Assembly: GCF_036370855.1 (NCBI RefSeq)
Contig: NC_088098.1
Span: 204,087,336 to 204,151,335 of the forward strand
Direction of reading: 5' to 3'
DNA from: Dromaius novaehollandiae
Taxonomy: Eukaryota > Chordata > Aves > Casuariiformes > Dromaiidae
DNA length: 64,000 bases
The stretch's first letter is position 1; every line of letters begins with the position of its first letter. Positions 1-12,300 of this stretch are shown here, piece after piece. Under the pieces are notes generated by a model that made no database searches, had not been told where the DNA came from, and was given only the letters and a program-made list of their open reading frames with translations. The translations under genes and the position numbers were made by a program.

Positions 1-2470
1 TTTTGATCCATGGCCTCTGGTATTTGGATTATTTGCTTTCCCTCTATTTAAATATTAAATCCTCACCACAGTGGAATGTTGTAGTGTGCTGCATACAAAC
101 AGAGATGCAAGGGCTCATTTTTTTCAGTGCAAACCAGTTTTGAATTCAACTAAGAAGGCCTTTGTTCATCTGCTCTGAGGATACACACACCTCTTCTGCT
201 GGGAATTTTAGATATATAGATATATTTGAACAACAAAGATCCAGGAACTGTTGAGACACATCAGATCCTTTAGGCGTGTGGGTTGCAGCTTCCCCCTTCC
301 AGCAGCACTAACAGGACAGACAACAGCAGCTATCATAAGGGACACCAAGTTTCGGCAATTCTGATGTTGAATTGAGTTTATCTAAACAGGCCCCACATTG
401 AAGTCGACCCATTTAAGTGTATCTGACTTTTCCTCCGGAGATGCTGCAAGGCCTAGCTGTAGCAGAAAGGTAGCATTGTTCCATTCTTCCAAGCATTATT
501 TTGAGAAAAATCAATCTTCCTCTAAACCTCCTGTGTAAAATTCCAGCTGTTAACTACTTGCCACACATGTAGCTAGCATGGGTGATGTGGGCAGCCAGCA
601 GGTACCTCTCAACCCCTGATAAACAGTCCCTTTTACTGATGGGCACAGAAGAGAAGATACGTTCTCTTTTTGTCTTCCTTTTACAACTAGGTTGCCTCCT
701 AAGCACTCCTAAAGCACTTATTAAAGATACTGGCAGGCTGACCATGGTATTATGGGGAATTACAAAGTTTTAAAAATACTTTTGCCAAATGTCACTTGAT
801 TTGCATTTTGGGAAGATGCATTCTCTCGGGAGCAATGCTTGCATCCCTCTGGGCGCAGGTTTCCATGGTTGCACTGGTACAGCACTGAGCCTGCTCCTGA
901 AAAATGACTCCTCTAAGCTGCCATAAACTTTAACAAAGGCTACCAATAACACCGAGTGTGTTACTTAGTGGGATAACTGATCAAGTGTGATTCAGGCAGA
1001 TCTCATGCTAGTGCTTAAGTCCTGAAACTAAACCCACAGTTCTTCCTATATAGATGTGAAGGGAAAATCAGGCATCTAATATGAATACAGAGATTTAGCA
1101 AATTGCTTTTATTGCTTTTTGTTGCTGGCTACCAGATTTGTTGACTGATCCTACGCATTGTATATACCTTCCACAGCTTTTTGCAATATTTATTTACTTT
1201 GTACTGAAACAGCAGAGGAAGAGCAAAAGGGAGGGAATTAAAAAGTTACTGCTCTTTAGCTATTAACTAACTTTACAAATTTAGTTATTGTGCTAGTTAA
1301 CTAATAAGAGGCCTTTCATCTGGAACTGTTGCTGGACATAACAATGCAGAAAGGTTCATCACCAAACACATCAAATCTGTTGACATGCTTATAGTCATGT
1401 TACAGAGGAATTTAAAACTGAGGGACCAATGTATAATGTGCCAAACTAAGACTGCCAAGACCAATTTGCCCTGTGAAATAACCAACTACAAAGACAATTA
1501 CAAGAGCATTTAGCTCTGCAGAATGCCACTTAGACATGCTCTTAGACTACATATGCCCTTATGCAGAATAATTACTATTTGGATCCATCTAGGTATTCTA
1601 AACATAGAAATGGAGTCCTGATCTCCAGGCCTCTTCTCCCCACCTTTCTTGATGTATTCCCCACTATTTAGAGATTTTATAGAGTGGATTACAATGGTAA
1701 AGCCAATCAGGAAAACTAAATAAAGGGTTTTGTTGATGAGCTGGCTGTGTGCATATGGCTTTATGTTTCTAGAATAATTGTTTTAGCCTAAAGCTGACAC
1801 TGATGTATAGAGGTTTCCCAAAGTGCTTCAGTGATAGCGCATCTACATACCAATAGCTTTTAGTTTTCTTCTGAAGCATCTTTCTAGTTTCCTGACAATT
1901 TCAGCTTGGGGTTCGTTACACAAGGAGCTGAGGAAGAACTGCCTTTTACGTGCAAGTACTGATAGATGTTATTGAGAAAATCTGGAGAACAAGAAATCCA
2001 ACAAATTTGAACAAATTCAGCAAGAATTGCAGGAGCAGATGCCAAGAGAAATATGATATCAGGAGCACAGTCAGTTTTAGAGCCATCAGATGTAGCTAAT
2101 GAATAAGGGCAACAGGCAGTCTGCAGTAATTTGCAATACAGCCACGAATATGAAGATAAAAGGTGAAACTCCATTCATTATTTACTGATAATCAGATCAC
2201 TTTTACAATATATCTTTTACAAATGTTATAGAATTTATTAGCAAATCTTAAAAAAACCCCAGGAAGTTAGGATATTAGTTTAAACATAATTTAAGTACCA
2301 AAATAATTTTTTTCATTTCACTTTCATTACAGATACAGGAAAGTTACACCACCAACATAAGCACTAAAAATGTGAGATATTTTTATTATTTTAATATACA
2401 GTATTTTACAATAAAGTACATAATAAAGTAGAATTATGTTAAAATTGTTTTCCAGTCACTAACATTCATT
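1..2470. other. Intergenic region downstream of CEP126
   Basis: This AT-rich sequence lies beyond the 3' end of CEP126. I recognise no exon, RNA gene or LINE. In human the next gene on this side is CFAP300, but nothing here resembles it. One minus-strand reading frame of 96 codons at 1884-2174 is open, but it has no family resemblance that I can see. Confidence 0.6.
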
Positions 2471-2491
2471 ATTTGAGTTACCGCTTTCATC

Positions 2492-2497
2492 TTTATT
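2492..2497 (-). terminator. Candidate poly(A) signal of CEP126
   Basis: The minus strand reads AATAAA here, about 93 nt after the CEP126 stop codon. It is the first canonical hexamer in the 3' direction. Another follows at 2382-2387, so the 3' end may be longer or alternative. Confidence 0.4.
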
Positions 2498-2589
2498 TTG
2501 CTGCTCGTTTTATAGTGTCAAATAATATATACTTTACATACAAAGTACATAAGGCTGCAATTCCCTGGAGCAGCTTTTTTATGACGATG

Positions 2590-2685
2590 TCAGGATCTCC
2601 TCTGCAATTGCAATCGACTGATAGCAGATGCACTCTGATTCTGCTGTGAGTGTACTGTACTGTTCACAAAAGGGGCAGGTATGTT
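2590..2685 (-). CDS. CEP126: CEP126 coding exon 9 (last), C-terminus and stop
   Basis: The acceptor lies in a pyrimidine-rich run ending TTATTATAG. The exon begins in phase 0 and encodes 31 residues, starting NIPAPFVNS and ending QLQRRS, followed by TGA. Phase agrees with exon 8. Identity rests on phase and position, because I am less sure of the human C-terminus than of the other exons. Confidence 0.72.
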   Translation of the reverse strand, partial: NIPAPFVNSTVHSQQNQSASAISRLQLQRRS

Positions 2686-3354
2686 CTATAATAAAATGGA
2701 GAATGATCATATATATACATATATATATATAAATGTGATTACATATAACATATAATTCAAAAAACATCATTTGACAATACCATGTGATCTATTTTCCATT
2801 ATATGAACAATTGTTCACCTTATCTGGATTTAGAGGTTGGTATTACAGAGTACAATGTCATTCATATGAAATACTGAGTGAAAATAGGAGAACTAAAGTG
2901 GGAGATTGTGTCAAATGACAAACATTAAAAAACCAGTGGCTTCTCATAGCACAAAATCTGACAAAATCTCAGTGATCTGTACATTTTCTGCAGCTAGGAA
3001 CTTGTTTGACAGATGTTCACTCTTATCATCAAGAACAATTCCAGGCCCATGCCACAGATCTGAATCTATGGCTATAGCTAGACACCTGTTTAAATGCTTA
3101 TGTATCTACTTGTAGGGAAAGAAAGGTGTTAAATGTCCATCAGAGAACTGATAGCTCCAGAAACTGGACAGCCTGAGTAATGTCTAGTGTTTATTTCTTA
3201 CTCATGCAACAAAAATCTTGTAGATGAAGAATTAGGAGCAGAAAGCTTTCTCACAGACCAGCCAGCCAAGAAGTCTGACTAGAAGAACCCCAGAAAATGT
3301 AATGGTGGCAGATACAGCTATAAATCCTTTATTTTGGTCTTTTTCTTTTCTTTT

Positions 3355-3388
<34 letters not shown>

Positions 3389-6300
3389 TAGGATAGGCTA
3401 TGAAGAAAGCCACAGAGAAACCCACAGGCTCAAAAATGCTTTAGTAATACATAGTTAGACCCAATAAAGGCAACTATGCTGCACTAATTGCTGAAAAATA
3501 CAAAATTTACAAGTTATTTCACCATAAAGAATTAAATTTTCAAGACAGGAGGCAGAAGAGAGCAAGCTGAGGTCCCAAGTCACATACATACAGCTCATAG
3601 GAACAGAACTAATGGATGTGCTGTGTGTTCTTTTCACCCTCCCACTTCAAAAACAGGCAATCATTTGGAATTTAGGGGCTTGGATACTTTCTGGGCTTTT
3701 TCCATCTCAAACTCAGAAAGTGTCAAAAGCCTTTTGAATAATGAGTATTTTCTCTAACATTTTGGGTAACAATTTAACCAATAAAGAACTATATGAAGTA
3801 TATGGTAATTTATCTCTATTTTTTCCTAGGGGGTGTGTGTGTGTGCATATATGTATGTATGTGTATATATATATAGTAATGGAAGAGACTGATAATGAAG
3901 AATTGTAAATACTAACTTCTGAATTATAAACTGATAATTTGAAGTATAAATTTTGTGGATTTTGGGGGCAGGGGGGTGGGGGTGGGGGGCACCCATCTGC
4001 CTTTTCCATCCTCTATACTCCAGGTATGCTGATACTTCTGTTTCAAAGTGACAGAATCCAGAATATACGAAACATAAAATACAAACAGAGAAGAAAGGTA
4101 ATACCTATTACTTATAGAACATAGTATATCTGCAGGTCAAAATGAGAATTCATTGTATTACCAATTACTTTATGCACTACCATGCATCATTCTCCTCCTT
4201 CCTTTCTTTAGGAAGAAAACAATTATGAGCTCTGTGTAGTTCAAATGACCCTGCTGAACTACTCCTCCTTGACGGTTCTTAGAACTTACTGGGCTTTTCA
4301 GGTGTCTTCAGATTCCAAGGGGAACTGAAGCCAAACAACGAGACAGTCTGTTATAAACTGTCAAACCTGATCACAACGCTATAAAGTTTGCTGGTAGATT
4401 CTTTTTTACATAAACGGAAATCTGAAAATCTGGAAAGCCATTTACAGAGACTAATGTCAATAATTTCAATTACATTTTTACTATAAAATAATCCATAAGG
4501 TCAGCTAATAGAAAGTAAAGCTGAGCACAGTTAAGTTAAAATTCTTACCAAAGGGGTGATTATCTGTAAAACACTTGAAGTAGATATGTTTCTGGTAATG
4601 GCTTCTTGTACATCTAAAAATATAACAAAATTATACCATTACTATTATTTAAACCAAATACTAAAAAAAGAAGTATGATTTGCAGTCAAATATTCAGCAT
4701 AAAAATTCCTGAATACTGTGGAAATGTAGTTTAATAGCACTGTTCATTTTTTCCCCTGCTAACAACTGTTGAAATATATACCATATTTTTAAAATTTGCA
4801 AGTGGATATTATTATCTGAACAAAATATACAGTATCTATAAAGAGATCTAAAGGTAGAGAAAAGAATTCCAGGTACTCAGAGCTGGCAACAAAAATTCCA
4901 GACTTAGATTGGCTAGTGACTAACCATTACTCATTAAAAATTACTATTATGACGGTTTTAGCCAATGAATTTAGTATTATATAAAAGCAAAACCAAAAAG
5001 GGGGGTCAAAAAGGTCACAGTTTATCAAAACTAGGCCTCTCTATCAAGAATGATTTTAGCCATGTAAGTCAGCCAGAAAGTTGTCATCTTTTCAGAAATG
5101 GAACTTGATACAATAAAACATCACATCCAAAGTGGATTGCTTCCACATGCTCTGTAGATCTAGATATCACTGAGAACTAATGTCACTTGGATGGATGCTT
5201 CAACCTTAGGTGCAGAATTGTAACTTTATAGCTTATAAAGGAGAACTGCTAATAAGAGTTGGCAAAACTGGCTCCTGAAACGTCTTTTCTTCCCTGCTGC
5301 AGCCAAGAAAGGCCTGAAGGCAGTTAGGGGTTCTGTCAGCTACTGTAACGTCCAGTAAGACAGGATGAGATAGAACAAAGGGGGCACAACAGCCTTCTAT
5401 TTAATTCTCTTTCCACACTGCATGTAGCTAAGATAAAAGGGGAACTGATGTAATGTTGTATGATGAACTTCATGTATAATTTGTAGCAGCATGGAAAGTT
5501 AGTACATAGTATGTCACGTAAGTCTACCTGTAAAATTTCACAGCTTCCAATTACCAATTTTAATTCCAAAATAATTAAACAAGCTAAGTAAACACCTAAA
5601 TTTATATATGTGTATTACTTTTTTGCAATTACATCATTTGCAGTCAGTTATTTTCTATAATTCTTTCATTGTTTAATATTCCTTACATATTTTTCTTATA
5701 CCTCTCACATCGTTTTCCTTTCATACTTTGCAAACTTCAGCTTTACTGCTTTCAGTTCCTTTGCTGGTTTTACCTTTGCCTCTCTTTTTTTGGTCCGTTC
5801 TCTGTTATTTATGCAGCAATTTATTTTCCATTTTCTTGTATTTCTCTCTTAATAGCTCCTGTCTAACCTGAGCACATCATACTAAAACTCCTCACCTGCA
5901 AAAGAAGGAATTCTTTACTTCTATTTGCCTGGAAGCAATAACCATGAGCTACAAGGTAATGAAATTCTGAACCACTGTTTGACAGGAGTGAGAACTGTTG
6001 TTGCAGAGAGTTCTTAAGTGGCTGCAAAGTTCTTTTATCCTGCTGTTTCAGTCTAGGGGAAATTGAAGCCTTTTTTCCCCAAAGTCAAGCAAACCATTTG
6101 ATGTAGGAACATATGGACAGTATGCAGGCGCTTAATGGCATAAAACAAGCCTCGGTTTAGTTTAAATCCAGTCAACAGGAACTATCTGAAAGTGTGAGGG
6201 TGGAAGACAGCTTGGGTAAACCGACCATGAAATTATGCAGTTGACAATTTTTAGGGAAAGAAGTGGCATAGCAAAATAACGCCAATAGAATTCAAGAAAA

Positions 6301-9300
6301 CAGACTCTAATAAACACAAATAATCAGTATGTAAGATTTCACAGGAAACAAATCCAAAAAAAAAGGAAAATTCAGGAGCGTTGGCATTTCCATAAACAGC
6401 ATACATGGCAAGCAGAAGTTATGCCAATGATATGGAAAGCCAGGAAGTTCAGTAAAGAAGCCCACAAGGGCTAAATCACAAGCTCCTCACTGATTTCAAA
6501 TACAGGACGGAGAACTAAAAATGCAGAAACTATGTCAAACTACTGACAATTTGTATGAATGACCTGTGTGACCATATAGGTCAAAGCAAATACTAAACAC
6601 TAGATACAGTAGCAAAAGACTCAAAAAGTCATTCCACACGCATGTTAGCTGAAATAAGAAGACCAATGAAAATGTTGGCTCACTACTCATTGAAGAGGAA
6701 AATTATGAAGAGAAGAACAAGCACAGACTTTTCTCCACATTCTTCACCAAAATGTCAACTGCAATCAGGCAGCTCGTATAATTATCACCACTATAAAGCA
6801 GGTAAGAAATCACAGAATAGTTTGGGTTAGAAGGGACCGCTGGAGATCATCAGCCTGGCATAGAGAGAGAACAGGTTAGGGAACACTCAAGTAAGTTAGA
6901 CATTTTTAAAATGTCTGGGCAAATGATATTCACATAAACATTCAGAGTTGGCTGTAGCAAGCTCAGAACCGTACTCATCATCTTTAAGAATTCATCGAGA
7001 AGAGGGACATTCTGAAAGACTAGAAAAGAGAAAATGAAAAGCCATTTGCTATAAATCAAAAAAAAAAAAAAAAGCTGGGGGATACAAACCATTCACTTAA
7101 ACTGAATTTGCAAAAAGTACTGGAACATATAATCAAACAATTTAAAAGTACCTAGATTCTAAAAAGATAAATGATAGTCAAGAACTGGGTTTGCCAAGAA
7201 CAAACTCTATAAAATCATTCTAATTTTCTTCTAGGACAGGTTAAAAAGTTTTGATAAGCCTTTTGCCACTGTCTTACATTCTTGTGAAAAGTCTAGGAAG
7301 GCTTGATGTAGATCCATGCCAAAAAATCTTTTCTTTTGGATAGTCGAATGGGCTTTCAAACACTTTTGATGTCTGCTCATTAACATGCATGGAATGTTAT
7401 TCACAAACAGTGTGAAAAGAAACCTGATCCAGAGTCATGGGCTGTATGGAATGAAATTGCCATCCATATCCTCATGGACTTTAAGTTTTTCAAACCTGAC
7501 CCAAAAGAAACTTGCAGAAATGTGTGCAAAACATCAAGGGAAAGAGCATTAAAATAGTACCTATCAGTGGTTCATTGTCACACTGCAAGCAGAATCTTCC
7601 CACAGCCTGCCTGTGTCTGGCATCATTCAGTATTTACATTAATGATGTGGATGACAGAATAGAAGATAAGTTTATTAAATCTGCAGACACTACCAAGCTT
7701 GAATAGGCTGCAAATCTGTTTGAAACTGCAGTTTTGAAGCTTTTATGATTGTAAGAAAGGCAAAAGATATTATGAGGTATAAACAGAAGAATAAGACAAC
7801 TGAAGTGCTGTGTCCAGTTCTGGGCATGATATCTTAAGAAAGAAATTAGTCAACTGGAGAGGGTCCAGAGAAAAACAATAAGACTATCAGAGGTCAATAA
7901 GATGATCAGAGGTCTAAAATTACCAATAGGAAAAGTTGAAATAAAAGGGAAACTATTATAGCCTTCAAATGCATAAATGACAGGTGCAAAAAGGATGTTC
8001 TTTTAGTCCACTGTAATTAGGACAAAAATAATTGTTGTGTCAAAAGACAGGATGGATAAACATTGAAACAGATTCCTAAGTGAGGCTGGAATCTTTATCT
8101 CTGTACACTTTAAAGAACAATTTTGACAGACATCTGTCAGAAACAACAGCGACAGTTGGGCTGATCTAGTTTCTGAAGGTGTTCTCCAGTCAAACTTTTC
8201 AATGATTTTTGACTGAGGCAAAGTTGCCATTATTTGCAATGAATTTCCATTGACAATAAGAAGGGTCTCATGATTTTGGTCCACTGTTGGCTACATTTAC
8301 TAAAGAATAAAATACATTGAGATGAAAAAAATTTCCATCCACAGAATTCATGTTTTTAATCCAAACTAACCAATGAGAACAAAATACAAAGTTACTTAAT
8401 CACTTGATGTAGAATCCTATTTATTATCAAACTTACTTTGTAGCCTTTGATCGAGGTGATCAAGAGACTGGAAAATCTTCTGTTCTTCTATTGAAAGCGC
8501 ACTCACGCCTAGACACTGAGCCTTGTTAAGAGGCAAGGGTTGTTTGGCTGGTTGCATGCTTTCCATAGCTGCCAGGATTTCATCTTCTGCACATGATGTA
8601 CCAGCTAGTTTTTCTGCCATAAGAAACTGAACAGTGCTCTCTGAAACTAAAGAGATTACAAGAGTAACTTTTCAGATGAGAAGAGCTCATGACATTTAAA
8701 CATACTGCTTGCTTTCATGACTATATGTCTGCAAAACACACAAAATTCACATTAAAAGAACAAAGAGGTGGCAAAGTCAAGAAGCACCATACGTAATAAA
8801 ATGGCATAATTAAGACCACTTGTACATCTTACAATGGGGTGACACTACAGCAATTTCTAGCAGCCTTACAAACATATGATAGTAACCAGCACCCGTTCAT
8901 ATTGCTATAATATAAATACAAAGAGAAAACTTGACTATATTTCATAATGCTTTTAGAAAGCCATCAATATCATGATGCACAGTGCTATATCATACACATC
9001 TATGAAAAAAATAGGTCTACACAAAAAACTACACTTTCTTAGAATCATTGATGCCAGAAAACACAAGCGATGTTACACAGCAGATTTATTAGGTCACTAT
9101 TTTATCTATAACAAAGAACTGAAGTGTTACTATACCTTCATCAGATTCATAGGTGTTATTCATATTTTGTACTGGCTCAAATGCAGATGGAACAGGACTC
9201 AGCTGGACAGAATATATTGAATTCTATTAAAATATTATATGAATATTTTAAATGTAGTTTAAGATAACTGTAATACTTTTTGAACATTTTTACTTCATAT

Positions 9301-12300
9301 TACTAAATGTAATATTTTCAAGTGCAAAAATATGAGCATATACTAATACAGTGTTTGTGTTCTAGTTGGTTTTATTATCTTTGTCAATTAGCAGTGACAG
9401 AAAGCTGACTAAGCATCAAAATTCTGTGACATAAAACAAATCTTTGATATTCCTGAAACTCTCTCCATTTGGGGGATTAATAATCTTTGTTTTCATAGTA
9501 TCTAATATTTACCTGTGTATAATGAGTGGGCCTCCATCTTCTAGAGGCTACAATTTGTCTTCTTCGTTCCAAAAAAGCTCCGTGTTTATTTTCACAGCTG
9601 TCAAAAACCTGTTCTTGTCTTGCAACAGGAACAATACCTTAAATGAGATGCACACAAAAATAAGCCAAAAGTGTCTAAATACATGATAAAGATACTGGTA
9701 ACAAAACCACTAATGGTGGGTAAATTCTTCTGTCCAAATTTAGATGTTTACCTTGGATATGTTTACTTGTGATCTCTCTGAGTATGCTTTCTTATAGTTA
9801 AAGAAGAAAAACAGGCACTTCTAAGGCATATTTTATTTCATTACATCTTAGTGTGGGACTATCAAGTCCATCTGATTAGTTTGCATGGGGACATTTCTAA
9901 GCAGGTTAGGTGAAACCCCACTTGAATCCTAGTAATCAAGATGGTTCATACAAAGTAAGATGCACCATGGTCTTAGAAAATAAGATGGGAAATTAACAGA
10001 TAGTCTTTTATTGAATTTTACCATTTGCAGAAGAAGAAAATAATTCATTCATCCTAGAAGCAGATTTGAAACTAGTCATCAGGCTGCCACCATCAATAGT
10101 AACATGGTTCACATTAGCTTTAGCAGGTTGCTATTTAGTTATACATAAATTATTGTAATGTGACTCACTGTGCTGAGTATCACCTGAAAAGGAAAGGAAA
10201 TGTGATCATGTTATATTGAATATGGAGGAGCATTTAAAAAGAAGGAAAAAAAAACCCTTGCTGTATTAGTGATCATAGAGTGTTTTTCTGAAAAAATAAA
10301 ATCTGAAGTTAATCTATTGATATGCACCAACATTTAATTTAAGTAGTATGCAAGACCTGCCTATGTCTATCTGCGCCTATGAAAAGACTCCTTTGGGAAG
10401 TTTAAGACAAAAATTTAGCAAGTAATAGTATCTTTAAGGGCATGAGATACTGAGCAGTCTACCCCTGTTTAACTCTGAGCATGTGAAGTAGTCCCAAGTT
10501 TGTCACAGGCTAAATGTTAAACACATTTTTAAAGCATTTTACTGGTACCAAAGAACTTAAATTTAGTATCCAGCTACAGAGAATAATACATGCCAGACAG
10601 AATATACATCATTGAAGCCTGGAACCCCATTTAAAGGAAGATCCTCATGTACAACAATTTTATTTATTAATCTTGTTCCAACTTATTCTTCTTTTAGCAT
10701 ACATTTGGACACACATTGCAACAGATCACATTTTTTTACAGTTTATTGAACCTTATTGAACCCTGTAATATTGCTACAACAGATAATTCATTCAAGTAGA
10801 ACAATGCAGTATTCAGTCTTTCTTAGCAAGCACTTCAGGACAAAGACTGTCATGCTCTCTGTGCATGTACAGGCAATAGAACAAATAATAGCAAGTCATT
10901 CAGAGTTATCTAGAGTATTTAACATAAAGAAGACTTACAAAACATATCTAAGCAGATACTGAAAAAGAACCACTCACATTAGAAAGGGAGGTTAATCAGC
11001 TCTTCCTCTAGAGGAATTTGAGCTACCTAACACTGGAAATGTAGCTTTTAAAGTTGCAGTGAAGACAGTATGTGCAATGTGCACATGACCAAGTTCAGAC
11101 CACTAAGCTTCCTGTTTCACTGATTTGATGTTGAAATGAGGACATAAACAGGTAAGTATCTCTGTTGGAGGCATCAGGCATGGTAGCACAAGGCTTCTCC
11201 TTAATTTATTTCCATGTAAAATCATATAGGTTAACTTAAATAACACACAGCTTATCTTTTTTATTTTGAACTGGAATGGACGAGCAGATTAAATTTCATA
11301 TTTCTTCCACCTCCTTTAGGCCAAGAATATTCAAATACCTCTGTTTGTTTCCAACAGAACTGTTCTGAATCACCCGATAGTTAAAACTAGGTATCTACTG
11401 TAGATAAAACTAGAAACCCACTTTTTAAGTTATGGAAATTATTCATCTTGCTAGAAAGTATCTTTGAGCTGCATGAGTGATCCTCAGGATGATCACAGCG
11501 TGTTCAGAAGCATGGGATGCTGCTCATACATGAAGCAGGGTCTACAGTTTTAGGAGCTCTGCCTCCAGCTGCAGCCTCCAGTAGGAAGCAAACCAGCAGA
11601 CAACTCTTGTAGTATAAATTACAAGCCAAAGGATGCCATCACTGCCTGAAGGCAAAGATGTAGCTAGGCAGCAGAGGAGAAATAAGGCAAATCAAAAAGT
11701 TTGGAACATAGTTTGAAATGTAAAAACCAGGAGATTAAGGTTTATTCTCCTGAACTTTCTGAGGCATCTCTCCTTTATCTAGCCAACAACTCTGCACCAT
11801 AATATTCCCAAGATTATTTTTAACAAAATGCAGTATGGCTCTAAAATTTCTTTAAATTCTTTAAAAATCAGACATATTCCACATTTGTCTGGTAGGGACT
11901 TCTTACATTATTAAATTTAAATCTACAATTTTTTTGATCATTAAATGTATTAATGAGACCAAATCCTAAAAATTTTAGACATTTACAGTGTCAGAATTTT
12001 AAAAACATATTAGATCTACATTTCTTTCACTCTTAGGTGGCAGTGATTGTCAGACAGCAAGCTACAGCTCCCAGTCACCTTGTAAAACTTGCTCATATAA
12101 ACTTGTTCTCTTCCTCTTATACCATTGTTGAATCACCTGCCACATCTGCTGATTAGTGAAGAATATAATCTCAGGCAAAATACCTCGTTCTCATTTAATA
12201 CTCTATAGAGTTTATAAAAATGGGAATCTATGTTTGACAGGCCTCTGGGACCAATAGAATATAAATGATAATGACAAATTAAATGTTGTTCATACTGGCT

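Larger units (their letters stand above)
2686..4548 (-). other. CEP126 intron 8
   Basis: An AT-rich intron with a 29-nt poly-T run, a guanine-run cluster, and GT and TA microsatellites. I see no further coding exon. Confidence 0.7.
4614..8436 (-). other. CEP126 intron 7
   Basis: Contains a short CR1 3'-end fragment and a heavily decayed L3-like LINE. The remainder is unremarkable AT-rich sequence. Confidence 0.75.
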
